Below, piece after piece: positions 31,767 through 40,637 of a stretch of 64,000 nucleotides of DNA (the stretch's first letter is position 1; the number at the start of each line of letters is the position of its first letter). Made by a program: the position numbers and the translations under genes. A model generated the notes under the pieces. The model did not search any database and was not told the DNA's origin. It saw only the letters and a program-made list of their open reading frames with translations. The stretch comes from Rhodocyclales bacterium (GTDB taxonomy: Bacteria > Pseudomonadota > Gammaproteobacteria > Burkholderiales > Rhodocyclaceae), in NCBI GenBank assembly GCA_016214145.1, contig JACRPA010000002.1:310001-374000 (forward strand), written 5' to 3'.

Positions 31767-34259
31767 TTACGCCAAGGCCCGCAGGCTCTGCAGGGCCGGG
31801 GCGCGCAGGCTGCGCGCGGTGCCGGCCAGCCCGGCCAGCGTGATGCCGAGCACGCCCCCCAGCACCCCCGCCGGCAGCACCAGCCAGGCCGGTTCATAGG
31901 GGATCTGGAAGACGAAGCGGCCGAGCAGCCAGCTGATGATGGCCGAGCCGACGCCGGCCACGACACCCGAGATCGCGCCGAGTACAGCGAACTCCGCCGC
32001 CAGCGCGGCGCGCAGCTGGCGGTTGCGCGCGCCGAGGGTGCGCAGCACGGCGATCTCGTACTCGCGCTCGTCGTGGGTGGATTCCAGCGCGGCATACAGC
32101 ACCGCCAGCCCGGCGACGAGGGAGAAGGCGAAGACGAACTGCACCGCCCGCGCCAACTGGTCCATCACCGACTGAAACTGACGCAGTATGGAGGCGACGT
32201 CGATCACCGTCAGGTTGGGATGCGCCGCCACCAGTTCGCCGACGAAGCCGACGCGGTCGGGCGGCAGGTGGAAACTGGTGATGTAGCTGGTCGGGAACGG
32301 TTCCAGCACGCCGGGCGGCGTGACGACGAAAAAGTTGACCCGCATCGAGTCCCAGTCGAGCTTGCGCAATGAAGTGATCCTCGCCTCCAGCCGGCGGCCG
32401 GCGATCTCGTAGACCAGGACATCATTCAGCTTCAGCTTCAGCGTGTCGGCCAGCCCCTGCTCCACCGAAAACTGCGGCGTACCCGCATCCTGCTCGGCGA
32501 ACCAGCGGCCCGCCGTGAGCGAGTTGCCCTCGGGCAGATCGGCCACCCAGGAAAGATTGAACTCGCGCTCGACCAGACGCTGGGCGCGTTCTTCCTCGTA
32601 GTCCGCTGCGACGACCGGCCGGCCGTTCACCGCCACCAGGCGCCCGCGCACCATCGGCAACAGCGCCGGCTTCTCCAGCCCCTTCCCGGCAAAAAATGCA
32701 AGCACCGGCTCGCGCTGTTCCGGCTGGATATTGATGACGAAGCGGTTGGGCGCATCCGGCGGCACGCTGCGCTTCCAGGAGGCCAGCAGGTCGTCGCGCG
32801 CCAGGGTGAGCAGCAAGAGCGCCGTCATGCCCAGGCCGAGGGCCACAGCCTGGATCACGCTGGTGCCGAGGCGGCGATGCAGCGAGGCGATGCCGTAGCG
32901 CCAGCTGGCGCCGGCGGCGCCGCGCAGCCGGCCGATGGCGGCCAGCGCCAGCCGCGCCACGACGGCGTAGAAGGCCACGGCCACGGAAAACAGGCCGAGC
33001 ACCCACAGGCCGAGCTTGAGATCGGCCGCCATCCACAGCATGAGGGCCGCCAGCACCGCCGCGCCGAAGGCATAGCCGGTCCACGCCAGCGGCTCGCTGT
33101 CGGCCCATTCGCGCCGCAGCACGCGCACGGTGGGGACGTTGCGCAGGCGCATCAGCTGCGGCAGGGCGAAGCCGGCCAGCAGCGCCAGGCCGACGGCAAA
33201 ACCGTAGGCCAGCGGCAAGGGCGAAGGCGCCGGCAGCGTGGCCGTCAGCAGGTTCGACAGCAGCCGCTCCAGCGCGTACTGGGCGCCGAAGCCGATCAGG
33301 CAGCCGAGCGCCGAAGCGATGGCGCCGAAGAGCAGAAATTCGCCGAGATAGATGCGCAGCAGCTGGCTCTCGCGCGCGCCGAGGCAGCGCATCACGGCGC
33401 AGCCGTCGAGATGCCGCTGCATGAAGCGGCGCGATGCAAGGCCGACGGCGACGGCCGCCAGCACCGCCGCCAGCAGCGCCGCCAGGCGCAGGAACTTCTC
33501 GGCGCGGTCGAGGGCATTGCGCACCTCGGGCCGCGCGTTGTCCAGGCTTTCGATGCGCTCGCCGCGGCCGAGGCGCTTCTCCGCCCATTTCTGGTAGATG
33601 GCGACGGCCTTCGCCTCCCCGGCCAGATGCAGGCGCCAGGTCACCCGGCTGCCGACCTGGATGAGCTGGGTGGCCGGCAGGTCGTCGATGTGCATCATCA
33701 GGCGCGGCGCGATGTTGAAGAAATTCACGCCGCGGTCCGGCTCCAAAGTCAGCACCGCCGATACGGCGAGGCGGGCGCTGCCGAGCCGCACAACGTCGCC
33801 GACCTTCGCCTCCAGCGCGGCGGTCAATCGCTCGTCCAGCCACACCGTGCCGCGCGCCGGCGTTTCCCGCGTTTCGCTGTCGGGCTGGTTGAGCGCGGGG
33901 GCGGTGCGCAGCGCGCCGCGCAAGGGATAGCCCGGCTGCACCGCCTTGAGGTCGGCGAGGTGGCTGGCGCCATTGGCCGCCGTCATGCTCGGGAAACTCA
34001 CGCTGCCGATGGCGCGCAGGCCGAGCCGTCCGGCTTCGTCACGGTAGGCGGCATCCCAGGGATGGTCGGCCAGCAGCAGCAGGTCGCCGCCGAGCAGTTG
34101 ATGCGCTTCGCGCGCCAGGGCGCGCGAGAGGCGGTCGGAGAAGAAGCTCACGCTCGACAGGCTGGCCACGGCGATGAGCAGCGCCAGGCCGAGCAGGCGC
34201 AATTCGCCGGCGCGGAAGTCGCGCTTGAGCATCTGCCAGGAGAGATGCCAATTGGACAC
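31767..34259 (-). CDS. FtsX-type ABC transporter permease (YbbP-like)
   Basis: 830 residues with a GTG start at 34259 (MSNWHLSWQMLKRDFRAGEL). Two FtsX-like domains, ten or so membrane segments, and a large periplasmic part between LLGLALLIAVASLSSVSFFS and the FLRLAALLAAVLAAVAVGLA segment. It ends in a second FtsX block (FAFSLVAGLAVLYAALESTH, SGVVAGVGSAIISWLLGRFV). This matches the YbbP family, usually paired with the YbbA ATPase and TesA; no ATPase gene lies beside it here. Likely role is lipid or lipoprotein export, unproven. Motif copy at 33745-33766. Confidence 0.88.
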   Translation of the reverse strand: MSNWHLSWQMLKRDFRAGELRLLGLALLIAVASLSSVSFFSDRLSRALAREAHQLLGGDLLLLADHPWDAAYRDEAGRLGLRAIGSVSFPSMTAANGASHLADLKAVQPGYPLRGALRTAPALNQPDSETRETPARGTVWLDERLTAALEAKVGDVVRLGSARLAVSAVLTLEPDRGVNFFNIAPRLMMHIDDLPATQLIQVGSRVTWRLHLAGEAKAVAIYQKWAEKRLGRGERIESLDNARPEVRNALDRAEKFLRLAALLAAVLAAVAVGLASRRFMQRHLDGCAVMRCLGARESQLLRIYLGEFLLFGAIASALGCLIGFGAQYALERLLSNLLTATLPAPSPLPLAYGFAVGLALLAGFALPQLMRLRNVPTVRVLRREWADSEPLAWTGYAFGAAVLAALMLWMAADLKLGLWVLGLFSVAVAFYAVVARLALAAIGRLRGAAGASWRYGIASLHRRLGTSVIQAVALGLGMTALLLLTLARDDLLASWKRSVPPDAPNRFVINIQPEQREPVLAFFAGKGLEKPALLPMVRGRLVAVNGRPVVAADYEEERAQRLVEREFNLSWVADLPEGNSLTAGRWFAEQDAGTPQFSVEQGLADTLKLKLNDVLVYEIAGRRLEARITSLRKLDWDSMRVNFFVVTPPGVLEPFPTSYITSFHLPPDRVGFVGELVAAHPNLTVIDVASILRQFQSVMDQLARAVQFVFAFSLVAGLAVLYAALESTHDEREYEIAVLRTLGARNRQLRAALAAEFAVLGAISGVVAGVGSAIISWLLGRFVFQIPYEPAWLVLPAGVLGGVLGITLAGLAGTARSLRAPALQSLRALA
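33745..33766 (-). repeat. Dispersed 22-bp motif, copy 10
   Basis: Minus strand CCGTA, seven bases, TGCTGACTTT (two core changes), inside the permease gene, read as AVSAVLTL. Confidence 0.65.
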
Positions 34260-34269
34260 TGAACTGCCT

Positions 34270-34372
34270 TTCCCCCGCCCCCTTCCCGAGGAAGGGGGCG
34301 ACGATTGTTCGCCGCTACGCGGCTACATGTGTTTGATTTCGCCGTCCTTGGGGCGGCCCGGCGGGCGGCTCA
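34270..34372. repeat. REP-like element, family D
   Basis: CCCTTCCCGAGGAAGGGG hairpin followed by TTGGGGCGGCCCGGCGGGC, filling the gap between the permease and radA. The same two blocks recur together at 48921-49025, and the hairpin alone near 56731-56762 inside ligA. Confidence 0.7.
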
Positions 34373-35731
34373 CTGCAAATCCCGCATCTTGTCCACCGCC
34401 TGCTCCACCCGTTCCAGGGCAATCACCTCGATGCCCTTGATCGGTTGCTTCGGCGCATTGGCCTTCGGGATCAGGGCATGCGTGAAACCGAGCTTGGCGG
34501 CTTCCTTGAGGCGCTCCTGGCCGCGCGGCGCGGGACGGATCTCCCCGGCCAGGCCGACCTCGCCGAAGGCGATCAGCTTCTTCGGCAGCGGCCGGTTGCG
34601 CAGGCTGGAGACGATGGCCAGCATCACGGCGAGATCCGCCGCCGGCTCATTGATCTTGACGCCGCCGACGGCGTTGACGAAGACGTCCTGGTCGAAGCAG
34701 GCGATGCCGGCATGGCGGTGCAGCACGGCCAGCAGCATGGCGAGGCGGTTCTGCTCCAGGCCGACGGAGAGGCGGCGCGGGCTGGGCGAATGCGCCTCAT
34801 CCACCAGCGCCTGGATTTCCACCAGCAGCGGCCGCGTGCCTTCCTGCGTCACCAGCACGCAGGCGCCGGCCACCTGCTGCTCGTGCTGCGAGAGGAACAG
34901 CGCGGAGGGGTTGGAGACGCCGCGCAGGCCCTTGTCGGTCATGGCGAAGACGCCGAGTTCATTCACCGCGCCGAAGCGGTTCTTGCAGGCGCGGATGAGG
35001 CGGAAGCTGGAGTTGGGATCGCCCTCGAAGTAGAGCACGGTATCGACGATGTGCTCCAGCACGCGCGGCCCGGCCAGCGCGCCCTCCTTCGTCACGTGGC
35101 CGACGAAGACGATGCAGGTGCCGGCCTGCTTGGCGTAGCGCGTCAGTTGCGCGGCGCACTCGCGCACCTGGGCCACCGAACCGGGCGCCGACTGCAGCGC
35201 ATCGGAATACAGCGTCTGGATCGAATCCATCACCGCAATGCGCGGCTTGTGCTCCATCAGCGCGGCGAGGATTTTCTCAAGGTGGATCTCGGTGAGCAGT
35301 TGTATGCGGCCGGCGTCGAGCTGCAGCCGCTGCGCGCGCAGCGCCACCTGCTCGCCGGATTCCTCGCCGGTGACATACAGCGCCGAATGCCGGCCCGCCA
35401 GCTGGGCCAGCGCCTGCAGCAGGAGGGTCGACTTTCCGATGCCGGGGTCGCCGCCGATCAGCACCACGCCGCCGGCCACCAGGCCGCCGCCGAGCACGCG
35501 GTCGAACTCCTCGATGCCGGTGGCGATGCGGGACTCCTCGCGCGGGCGGATCTCGGCCAGGCGCTGCAACCTGCCCGTGCCGGCGATGGCGGAGAAGCGG
35601 TTGGTCGCCGCCGTCTCGGCCAGAGACTCCACCAGGGTGTTCCAGGCGCTGCAGTGCGGGCATTGTCCCTGCCACTTCGGCGAGCTGCCGCCGCATTCGG
35701 TGCAGGTGTAGATCGTTTTACTTTTTTTCAT
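34370..35731 (-). CDS. radA: DNA repair protein RadA
   Basis: RecA-like branch-migration protein that helps recombination repair. 453 residues. N-terminal zinc finger YTCTECGGSSPKWQGQCPHC, Walker A VLIGGDPGIGKSTLLLQALA, Walker B IAVMDSIQTLYSDAL, the family-specific KNRFG in ACKNRFGAVNELGVF, and a C-terminal Lon-like domain (GIACFDQDVFVNAVGGVKIN; EVGLAGEIRPAPRGQERLKE). All motifs intact. Its start overlaps the 3' end of the upstream membrane-protein gene by 14 bp, so they are likely one transcript with alr. Confidence 0.95.
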   Translation of the reverse strand: MKKSKTIYTCTECGGSSPKWQGQCPHCSAWNTLVESLAETAATNRFSAIAGTGRLQRLAEIRPREESRIATGIEEFDRVLGGGLVAGGVVLIGGDPGIGKSTLLLQALAQLAGRHSALYVTGEESGEQVALRAQRLQLDAGRIQLLTEIHLEKILAALMEHKPRIAVMDSIQTLYSDALQSAPGSVAQVRECAAQLTRYAKQAGTCIVFVGHVTKEGALAGPRVLEHIVDTVLYFEGDPNSSFRLIRACKNRFGAVNELGVFAMTDKGLRGVSNPSALFLSQHEQQVAGACVLVTQEGTRPLLVEIQALVDEAHSPSPRRLSVGLEQNRLAMLLAVLHRHAGIACFDQDVFVNAVGGVKINEPAADLAVMLAIVSSLRNRPLPKKLIAFGEVGLAGEIRPAPRGQERLKEAAKLGFTHALIPKANAPKQPIKGIEVIALERVEQAVDKMRDLQ

Positions 35732-36569
35732 CGGCCTGCCTAGCTTGCTCCATCAACTGGCTCACTGTATGCGCCTGGGGATAGGCAGCGTGCGCCCAGA
35801 CGGCAAAACCCATGACGACGAAGAGTATCAAGGCAAAGGGCGCCCACGTGGCGCGAAACACCCCTTCCACCCAGCTTGCATCCTCCGCACGGCGCGAGGC
35901 GCGCACCAGCCCCCCCGCCAGCAGGACCTCGAAAACCGCCTCGGCCAATATCGAAGGCGCATTGAACACGATATAGGCAGCCGAACCGAATATGGCCGCC
36001 AGAACCACGGCGATGAGGATCAGCGCCAGGACAAGCGCACAACCGCCCTCGTCGCCGCCTCCCAGGTCGCCAACAGCCCCTCCGGCCTTGGATACCGCGT
36101 CGCCCAGACCCGATGCGACGTTCCCAGCCGTATCGGCCAGCGCGTTTCCTGCCTCGCCGAAGTCCCCGCTTGCCCCGGCACCTGAAAACTCGCCGCCGCC
36201 GCCCATCGGGGGCAATTCGCAGCTTCCCGAAGGTCCGGCCCCGCCTCCCGATCCACCGCCGGAGAAATCCGGCAGATCGACATCCAGATTCGATTTGCGC
36301 GGCCAGTCATACCCGGCGTAAAGCAACCAGCACTTGATCCCGGCGAGAAAGGCGAGATAGCTTGCAACCATCGCCCATAGGTAGCGCAGCCACATCGTTT
36401 CAAGTCCCGCAACGAGAAGCAGCTTGTTGGCGATGATGGCAGTGCCCAGACTGCCTGCCACAATCAACGACATATGGAAACGCACCACGAAGCGCCTCAA
36501 TAAATCGTTACGAATGCCCTCTCTGGTCAGGGGCTGCAGCCAGCGAGACTTTCCGCTTGCCTCAGGCAT
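35718..36569 (-). CDS. Membrane protein with glycine-rich loop, unknown function
   Basis: 283 residues, ATG overlapping the alr stop by eight bases and its own end overlapping the radA start. Two N-terminal membrane segments (FHMSLIVAGSLGTAIIANKL; LRYLWAMVASYLAFLAGIKC) are followed by a Gly/Ser-rich loop (DFSGGGSGGGAGPSGS; GGGGEFSGAGASGDFGEAGN) and more membrane segments (ALVLALILIAVVLAAIFGSA; WAPFALILFVVMGFAVWAHA). I do not recognise a named family, though the loop is reminiscent of TPM/YgcG-type tails. Tight packing between alr and radA suggests cotranscription only. Confidence 0.75.
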   Translation of the reverse strand: MPEASGKSRWLQPLTREGIRNDLLRRFVVRFHMSLIVAGSLGTAIIANKLLLVAGLETMWLRYLWAMVASYLAFLAGIKCWLLYAGYDWPRKSNLDVDLPDFSGGGSGGGAGPSGSCELPPMGGGGEFSGAGASGDFGEAGNALADTAGNVASGLGDAVSKAGGAVGDLGGGDEGGCALVLALILIAVVLAAIFGSAAYIVFNAPSILAEAVFEVLLAGGLVRASRRAEDASWVEGVFRATWAPFALILFVVMGFAVWAHAAYPQAHTVSQLMEQARQADEKK

Positions 36570-37641
36570 TCACTTCCGTGACAGGTACGCGCGCCGTCAG
36601 CGCGCAGAGCAGCTCGTAGCTGACGGTCCCCGCGGCGGTGGCGACGTCGTCCACCGGCAGACCCTCGCCCCACAGCACGACCGGTGAGCCGATGCCGGCC
36701 TCAGTGAGGCCTTCGAGGTCAACCATGATCATGTCCATCGAGACGCGCCCGACGGTGCGCGTGCGGCGGCCCTCGACGAGGATCGGCGTGCCGCTCGGCG
36801 CATGGCGCGGATAGCCGTCGGCATAGCCGCAGGCGACGATGCCGATGCGCATCGGCCGTTCCGCTGTGAAGATGCCGCCGTAGCCGACGCGCTCGCCCGC
36901 TTTGAGTTCCTGCACCGCGATGATCTGGCTGGAGAGCGTCATCACCGGACGCAGGCCGAGCGCTTCGGCGCTCTCGTCCTGCGGGAAGGGCGAGGCGCCG
37001 TAGAGCATGATGCCGGGCCGCGCCCAGCCGCGGCGCGCCTCGGGGAAGCGCAGCAATGCCGCCGAGTTGGCCAGGCTGACCGGGTGGTCGCAGCCTTGCG
37101 CGAACTCATCGAAACGCACCAACTGCCAGGCGATGCCGCGCGCCAGATCGGCATCGGCGAAGTGCGTCATGAGCGTGACGGCGGCGACGCTGGGCGCGGT
37201 CTCCAGCGCCGTGAGGACGGGATGGAACTCCTCGGCGGAGAGCCCAAGCCGGTTCATGCCGGTGTTGAGCTTGAGGTACACCGGCAGCCGCGCCGGCAGG
37301 ACGGTGCTCGCCAGCATGTCGACCTGATCGAGTGTGTGCACGACCGGCGTCAGGCTGTACTCGGTGAAGAGCGGCAATTCGTCGGCCTCGAAAAAACCCT
37401 CGAGCAGGAGGATGGGCTGGCGGAAACCGGCCTCGCGCAGGGCGACGGCGTCGTCGAGATCGAGCAACGCATAGCCGTCGGCGATATCGTCGAGCGCCTC
37501 CGCCGCGCGCATCAGGCCGTGGCCATAGGCATTGGCCTTGAGGACGGCCCAGAGGCGCGCGGCGCCTGCGCATTGCCGGGCAACGGCGCAGTTTCCGCGC
37601 AGGGCGGACAGGTCGATGGTGGCGCGAATCGGGCGGGTCAA
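36562..37641 (-). CDS. alr: Alanine racemase Alr
   Basis: PLP enzyme making D-alanine for peptidoglycan. 359 residues with an apparent TTG start at 37641 (MTRPIRATIDLSALRGNCAV). The PLP lysine is in AVLKANAYGHGLMRAAEALD and the catalytic tyrosine in AGERVGYGGIFTAERPMRIG. MNRLGLSAEEFHPVLTALE and SMDMIMVDLEG are in the expected order. An 8-bp overlap links it to the downstream membrane protein. The neighbouring lplT on the opposite strand is a frequent partner in betaproteobacteria. Confidence 0.94.
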   Translation of the reverse strand: MTRPIRATIDLSALRGNCAVARQCAGAARLWAVLKANAYGHGLMRAAEALDDIADGYALLDLDDAVALREAGFRQPILLLEGFFEADELPLFTEYSLTPVVHTLDQVDMLASTVLPARLPVYLKLNTGMNRLGLSAEEFHPVLTALETAPSVAAVTLMTHFADADLARGIAWQLVRFDEFAQGCDHPVSLANSAALLRFPEARRGWARPGIMLYGASPFPQDESAEALGLRPVMTLSSQIIAVQELKAGERVGYGGIFTAERPMRIGIVACGYADGYPRHAPSGTPILVEGRRTRTVGRVSMDMIMVDLEGLTEAGIGSPVVLWGEGLPVDDVATAAGTVSYELLCALTARVPVTEVNA

Positions 37642-37642
37642 G

Positions 37643-37670
37643 TAGGGAACCTCAAATTAGAGGTTCCCTA
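37643..37670. repeat. 28-bp palindrome matching MITE tips
   Basis: TAGGGAACCTC, six bases, GAGGTTCCCTA: perfect 11-bp arms. The arm equals the outer tip of the 274-bp element at 63254-63527. It covers the LysR stop codon and ends two bases before alr, so it may also act as a transcript hairpin. Confidence 0.65.
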
Positions 37671-38579
37671 GCCTTGCTTCACCGCGAACTGCTTGAGCTT
37701 GGCGTTGGCGAACTCGACGAAGGTGTTGACCAGGCGCGAGCGGAACTTCTCCTTCGGATAGACCATCGACAGCGTGCGATTGAGGCGCGGCTTGAGCGGG
37801 ATGGCGAGAAGATCGCCGAGGCGCTTCTCCTTGGCCACCGAGGCGCGTGACACAATGGCGAAGCCGATGCCGGTCTCGACCACGCCCTTGATCGCTTCCG
37901 GGCTGCCCAGCTCGATGACGATATTGAGGCTCTCCGGCGGCACGCCGGCGGCGCGGAAATAGTTGTCGGTGACTTCGCGCGTGCCGGAGCCCGGCTCGCG
38001 GCTGATGAAGGGATGCGTCGCCAGCAGTTGCGGCGTCAGATCCTTGTTCTTGGCCAGCGGCGAACCCGGCGCGCAGATGGCGAGCAATTCATCCTCGCAG
38101 CAGTCCTCGCACTGCAGGTTGCTCTGATGCGACGGGGACTCGATGAGGCCGATGTCCAGGGTATGCTCGGCGACGCGCGTTTCGATGGATTCCGAGTTGG
38201 CGACGATCAGGCGCGGCCTGACGTTGGGATACTGCGACTTGAACTCGCCGAGGATGCGCGGCAGCATGAACTCGGCGATGGTGGTGCTGGCGCCGACCAG
38301 CAGCGGGCCGCCGATCTGGCCGGTCATTTCCGCCAGGCGCACGTCCAGTTCCGAGGACAGGCCGAGGATGCGTTCGGCGTATTCGAGCACCGTTTCGCCG
38401 GCCGGCGTAAGCGAAATCTTTCCGTGTCCGCGATCGAACAGCCGGGTATTGAAATGCTCTTCCAGCTGCTTGATCTGGAAGGTCACCGCCGGCTGCGTCA
38501 TGAACAGCACCTCCGCCGCCTTGGTGAAGGACAGTTGCTTGGCAACAGCGTGAAAAACCTGCAATCTCCGATCGGCCAT
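37668..38579 (-). CDS. LysR-family transcriptional regulator
   Basis: 303 residues. N-terminal winged helix MADRRLQVFHAVAKQLSFTK and AAEVLFMTQPAVTFQIKQLE with DNA-recognition helix, then a periplasmic-binding-protein-type effector domain (VGASTTIAEFMLPRILGEFK; EPGSGTREVTDNYFRAAGVP). It resembles the CysL/YeiE/CbbR branch, whose members sense sulfur or redox metabolites, but the ligand cannot be read from sequence. It is divergent from lplT with a 230-bp gap containing CTTATAAG and other AT-rich blocks, and precedes alr on the same strand. Confidence 0.88.
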   Translation of the reverse strand: MADRRLQVFHAVAKQLSFTKAAEVLFMTQPAVTFQIKQLEEHFNTRLFDRGHGKISLTPAGETVLEYAERILGLSSELDVRLAEMTGQIGGPLLVGASTTIAEFMLPRILGEFKSQYPNVRPRLIVANSESIETRVAEHTLDIGLIESPSHQSNLQCEDCCEDELLAICAPGSPLAKNKDLTPQLLATHPFISREPGSGTREVTDNYFRAAGVPPESLNIVIELGSPEAIKGVVETGIGFAIVSRASVAKEKRLGDLLAIPLKPRLNRTLSMVYPKEKFRSRLVNTFVEFANAKLKQFAVKQG

Positions 38580-38809
38580 AATCGGCTCCCCTAGGGTTTT
38601 CTTATAAGCTTCTATTCAAGCACAAATTGGCTTCATAAGGTAGCCTGATTCCCGGGTTGGAATGACGCTTTCCGAATAAATGCATTACGGAACAGCGACG
38701 GCTGGCGACGCGTTCTGACGCGCTTTCCGGCTTCATGGTATAAAGCCGCCACATTATTCCTATAAAAAACGATGCCGGCCGCTCCCACCGCTCCGCCGCA
38801 TATCGCTGA
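38580..38809. promoter_or_regulatory. Divergent intergenic region, LysR gene / lplT
   Basis: AT-richer than its flanks. CTTATAAGCTTCTATTCAAG near 38603 lies just upstream of the LysR gene and could hold its autoregulatory site; TATAAA at about 38740 and CCTATAAAAAACG near 38759 are candidate -10 elements for lplT. No stronger motif was recognised. Confidence 0.4.
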
Positions 38810-40132
38810 ATGAATCTCGGCTTCTACATCATCATGGCGGCGCAGTTCTTTTCTGCGCTGGCTGACAACGCCCTCCTCATCGCCGCCATATCCATGCTGC
38901 GGGACATCCATTCCCCCGCCCAGTACGAGCCCCTGCTGAAGCTGTTTTTCACCGTCTCCTACGTCGCCCTGGCGGCCTTCGTCGGCGCCTTCGCCGACTC
39001 GATGGCCAAGGGCCGCGTGATGCTCATCAGCAACACCATCAAGATCGCCGGCTGCTTCATGCTGCTGGTGGCGACCGTGCCGATGCTCGACATGCTCGGC
39101 ATCCCGATCTACTACTACGTGCTGCTTTCCTACGGCATCGTCGGTCTCGGCGCGGCGGCCTACTCCCCGGCCAAGTACGGCATCCTCACCGAGTACCTGC
39201 CGCACGACAAGCTGGTCATCGCCAACGGCTGGATCGAGGGCCTGACAGTGACCGCCATCATCCTCGGCACGGTGCTGGGCGGCGTGCTGATCAATCCGAC
39301 GGTCAGCGGAACGCTCCTTGCCTTCGATGTGCCGGGCATCGAAACCCCGATCGACACGCCGGCGGAAGTCGCCATACTGGTCATTTCCGCGCTCTATCTC
39401 ATTGCGGCGCTCTTCAACCTTTATATCCCGGACACCGGCGTCGATCACAAGCCGCTGCACAGGAATCCGGTATACCTGATGCACGAGTTCTGGCATTGCG
39501 TGAGGCTGCTCTGGCGCGACAAGCTGGGCCAGATATCCCTCGCTGTGACCACGCTGTTCTGGGGCGCCGGCGCCACCCTGCAGTTCATCGTGCTGAAATG
39601 GGCCGACCGGGCGCTCGGCCTGCCGCTCGACAAGGCCACCGTGCTGCAGGGCGTGGTAGCCCTGGGCATCGCCATCGGGGCGGTGATTGCGGCGAAGATC
39701 GTCTCGCTCGACAAGTCGGTGCGGGTGCTGCCGGTGGGCATCACGATGGGCATCGTCGTGATGGGCATGGTCTTCGTCACCGACCTGCCGGTGGCGCTGG
39801 TCATGATGGTGGCGGTCGGCGCGATGGCCGGCTTCTTCGTCGTGCCGATGAACGCCCTGCTGCAGCACCGCGGCCACATCCTGATGGGCGCGGGGCATTC
39901 CATCGCCGTGCAGAACTTCAACGAGAACACCAGCATCCTCGCCATGCTCGGGCTGTACGCCCTGCTGGTGTACCTCGACCTGTCGATCTATGCGGTGATC
40001 ATCCTGTTCGGCGTCTTCGTCAGCATGGCCATGCTGCTGGTCGGCTTATGGCACCGCCGCAACATGCGCGAGCACGGCGAGGAACTGCAACAGATCCTCG
40101 CCGCAGCGAAGAATATCAACGCAGGACACTAG
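38810..40132 (+). CDS. lplT: Lysophospholipid transporter LplT (MFS)
   Basis: Inner-membrane major-facilitator protein that flips lysophosphatidylethanolamine inward for reacylation. 440 residues beginning MNLGFYIIMAAQFFSALADN, the LplT start. About 12 membrane segments can be traced, for example LLKLFFTVSYVALAAFVGAF, VMLISNTIKIAGCFMLLVAT, LISALYLIAALFNLYIPDTG and LDLSIYAVIILFGVFVSMAM; SPAKYGILTEYLPHDKLVIA is a conserved loop. The acyltransferase partner (Aas) is not adjacent, which is common in betaproteobacteria. Confidence 0.93.
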   Translation: MNLGFYIIMAAQFFSALADNALLIAAISMLRDIHSPAQYEPLLKLFFTVSYVALAAFVGAFADSMAKGRVMLISNTIKIAGCFMLLVATVPMLDMLGIPIYYYVLLSYGIVGLGAAAYSPAKYGILTEYLPHDKLVIANGWIEGLTVTAIILGTVLGGVLINPTVSGTLLAFDVPGIETPIDTPAEVAILVISALYLIAALFNLYIPDTGVDHKPLHRNPVYLMHEFWHCVRLLWRDKLGQISLAVTTLFWGAGATLQFIVLKWADRALGLPLDKATVLQGVVALGIAIGAVIAAKIVSLDKSVRVLPVGITMGIVVMGMVFVTDLPVALVMMVAVGAMAGFFVVPMNALLQHRGHILMGAGHSIAVQNFNENTSILAMLGLYALLVYLDLSIYAVIILFGVFVSMAMLLVGLWHRRNMREHGEELQQILAAAKNINAGH

Positions 40133-40139
40133 GGCCTGT

Positions 40140-40637
40140 TCATAGAATCACCGGCCGGTTCGGCAGCTCGTTCAGGTTTGCCTCGCGCGGCGGAAAATGC
40201 CGCGCCAGCCGGACGCTGATTTCCTCGATGGCATCCAGCGTCCCCTGCTCGAACGCTCCCTTGCGGTAGCACTGCTCGATGCGACGGCAGATGGCGTCCC
40301 ACTCGACCTGCGGCACGAGGGCGTTGATGCCGCGGTCGGCGAGAATCTCCACCTTGCGGTCGATCAGCTGGACATAGATCAGCACGCCGCTGTTGTGCTC
40401 GGTGTCCCAGACGCGCAGCCGCGAGAACACCTCGACGGATCGCTGTCTCGCCGTCTGGCCGCGCCACAACGCCGCCAGCGGCAGGCCGGCTTCCACGGCG
40501 AAGCGCAACTCGGCATCGTGACGTTTCTCGGAAGCGGCGATGGCGCGTTCGATGGAAGTCAGCACGCGCGCCGGGAATGCCAGGCCGATGCTCCAGTGCG
40601 GCAGGAACAGATGCCGGAAGATGCGTTTTATGCCCAT
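40140..40637 (-). CDS. TPM-domain protein, soluble
   Basis: 165 residues with an ATG at 40637 that overlaps the upstream stop (TGATG). IERAIAASEKRHDAELRFAV, LRVWDTEHNSGVLIYVQLID and KVEILADRGINALVPQVEWD match the TPM domain (YgcG-type fold) of unknown biochemical role, some of which act as metal-dependent phosphatases of the thylakoid or envelope. No clear signal peptide. It forms an operon with a larger TPM membrane protein and LemA, a recurring trio in proteobacteria. Confidence 0.83.
   Translation of the reverse strand: MGIKRIFRHLFLPHWSIGLAFPARVLTSIERAIAASEKRHDAELRFAVEAGLPLAALWRGQTARQRSVEVFSRLRVWDTEHNSGVLIYVQLIDRKVEILADRGINALVPQVEWDAICRRIEQCYRKGAFEQGTLDAIEEISVRLARHFPPREANLNELPNRPVIL

Noticed and set aside
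32160-32190. CAGTTTCAGTCGG-type sequence in the permease as a motif copy
   Set aside because: Core order and spacing do not fit.
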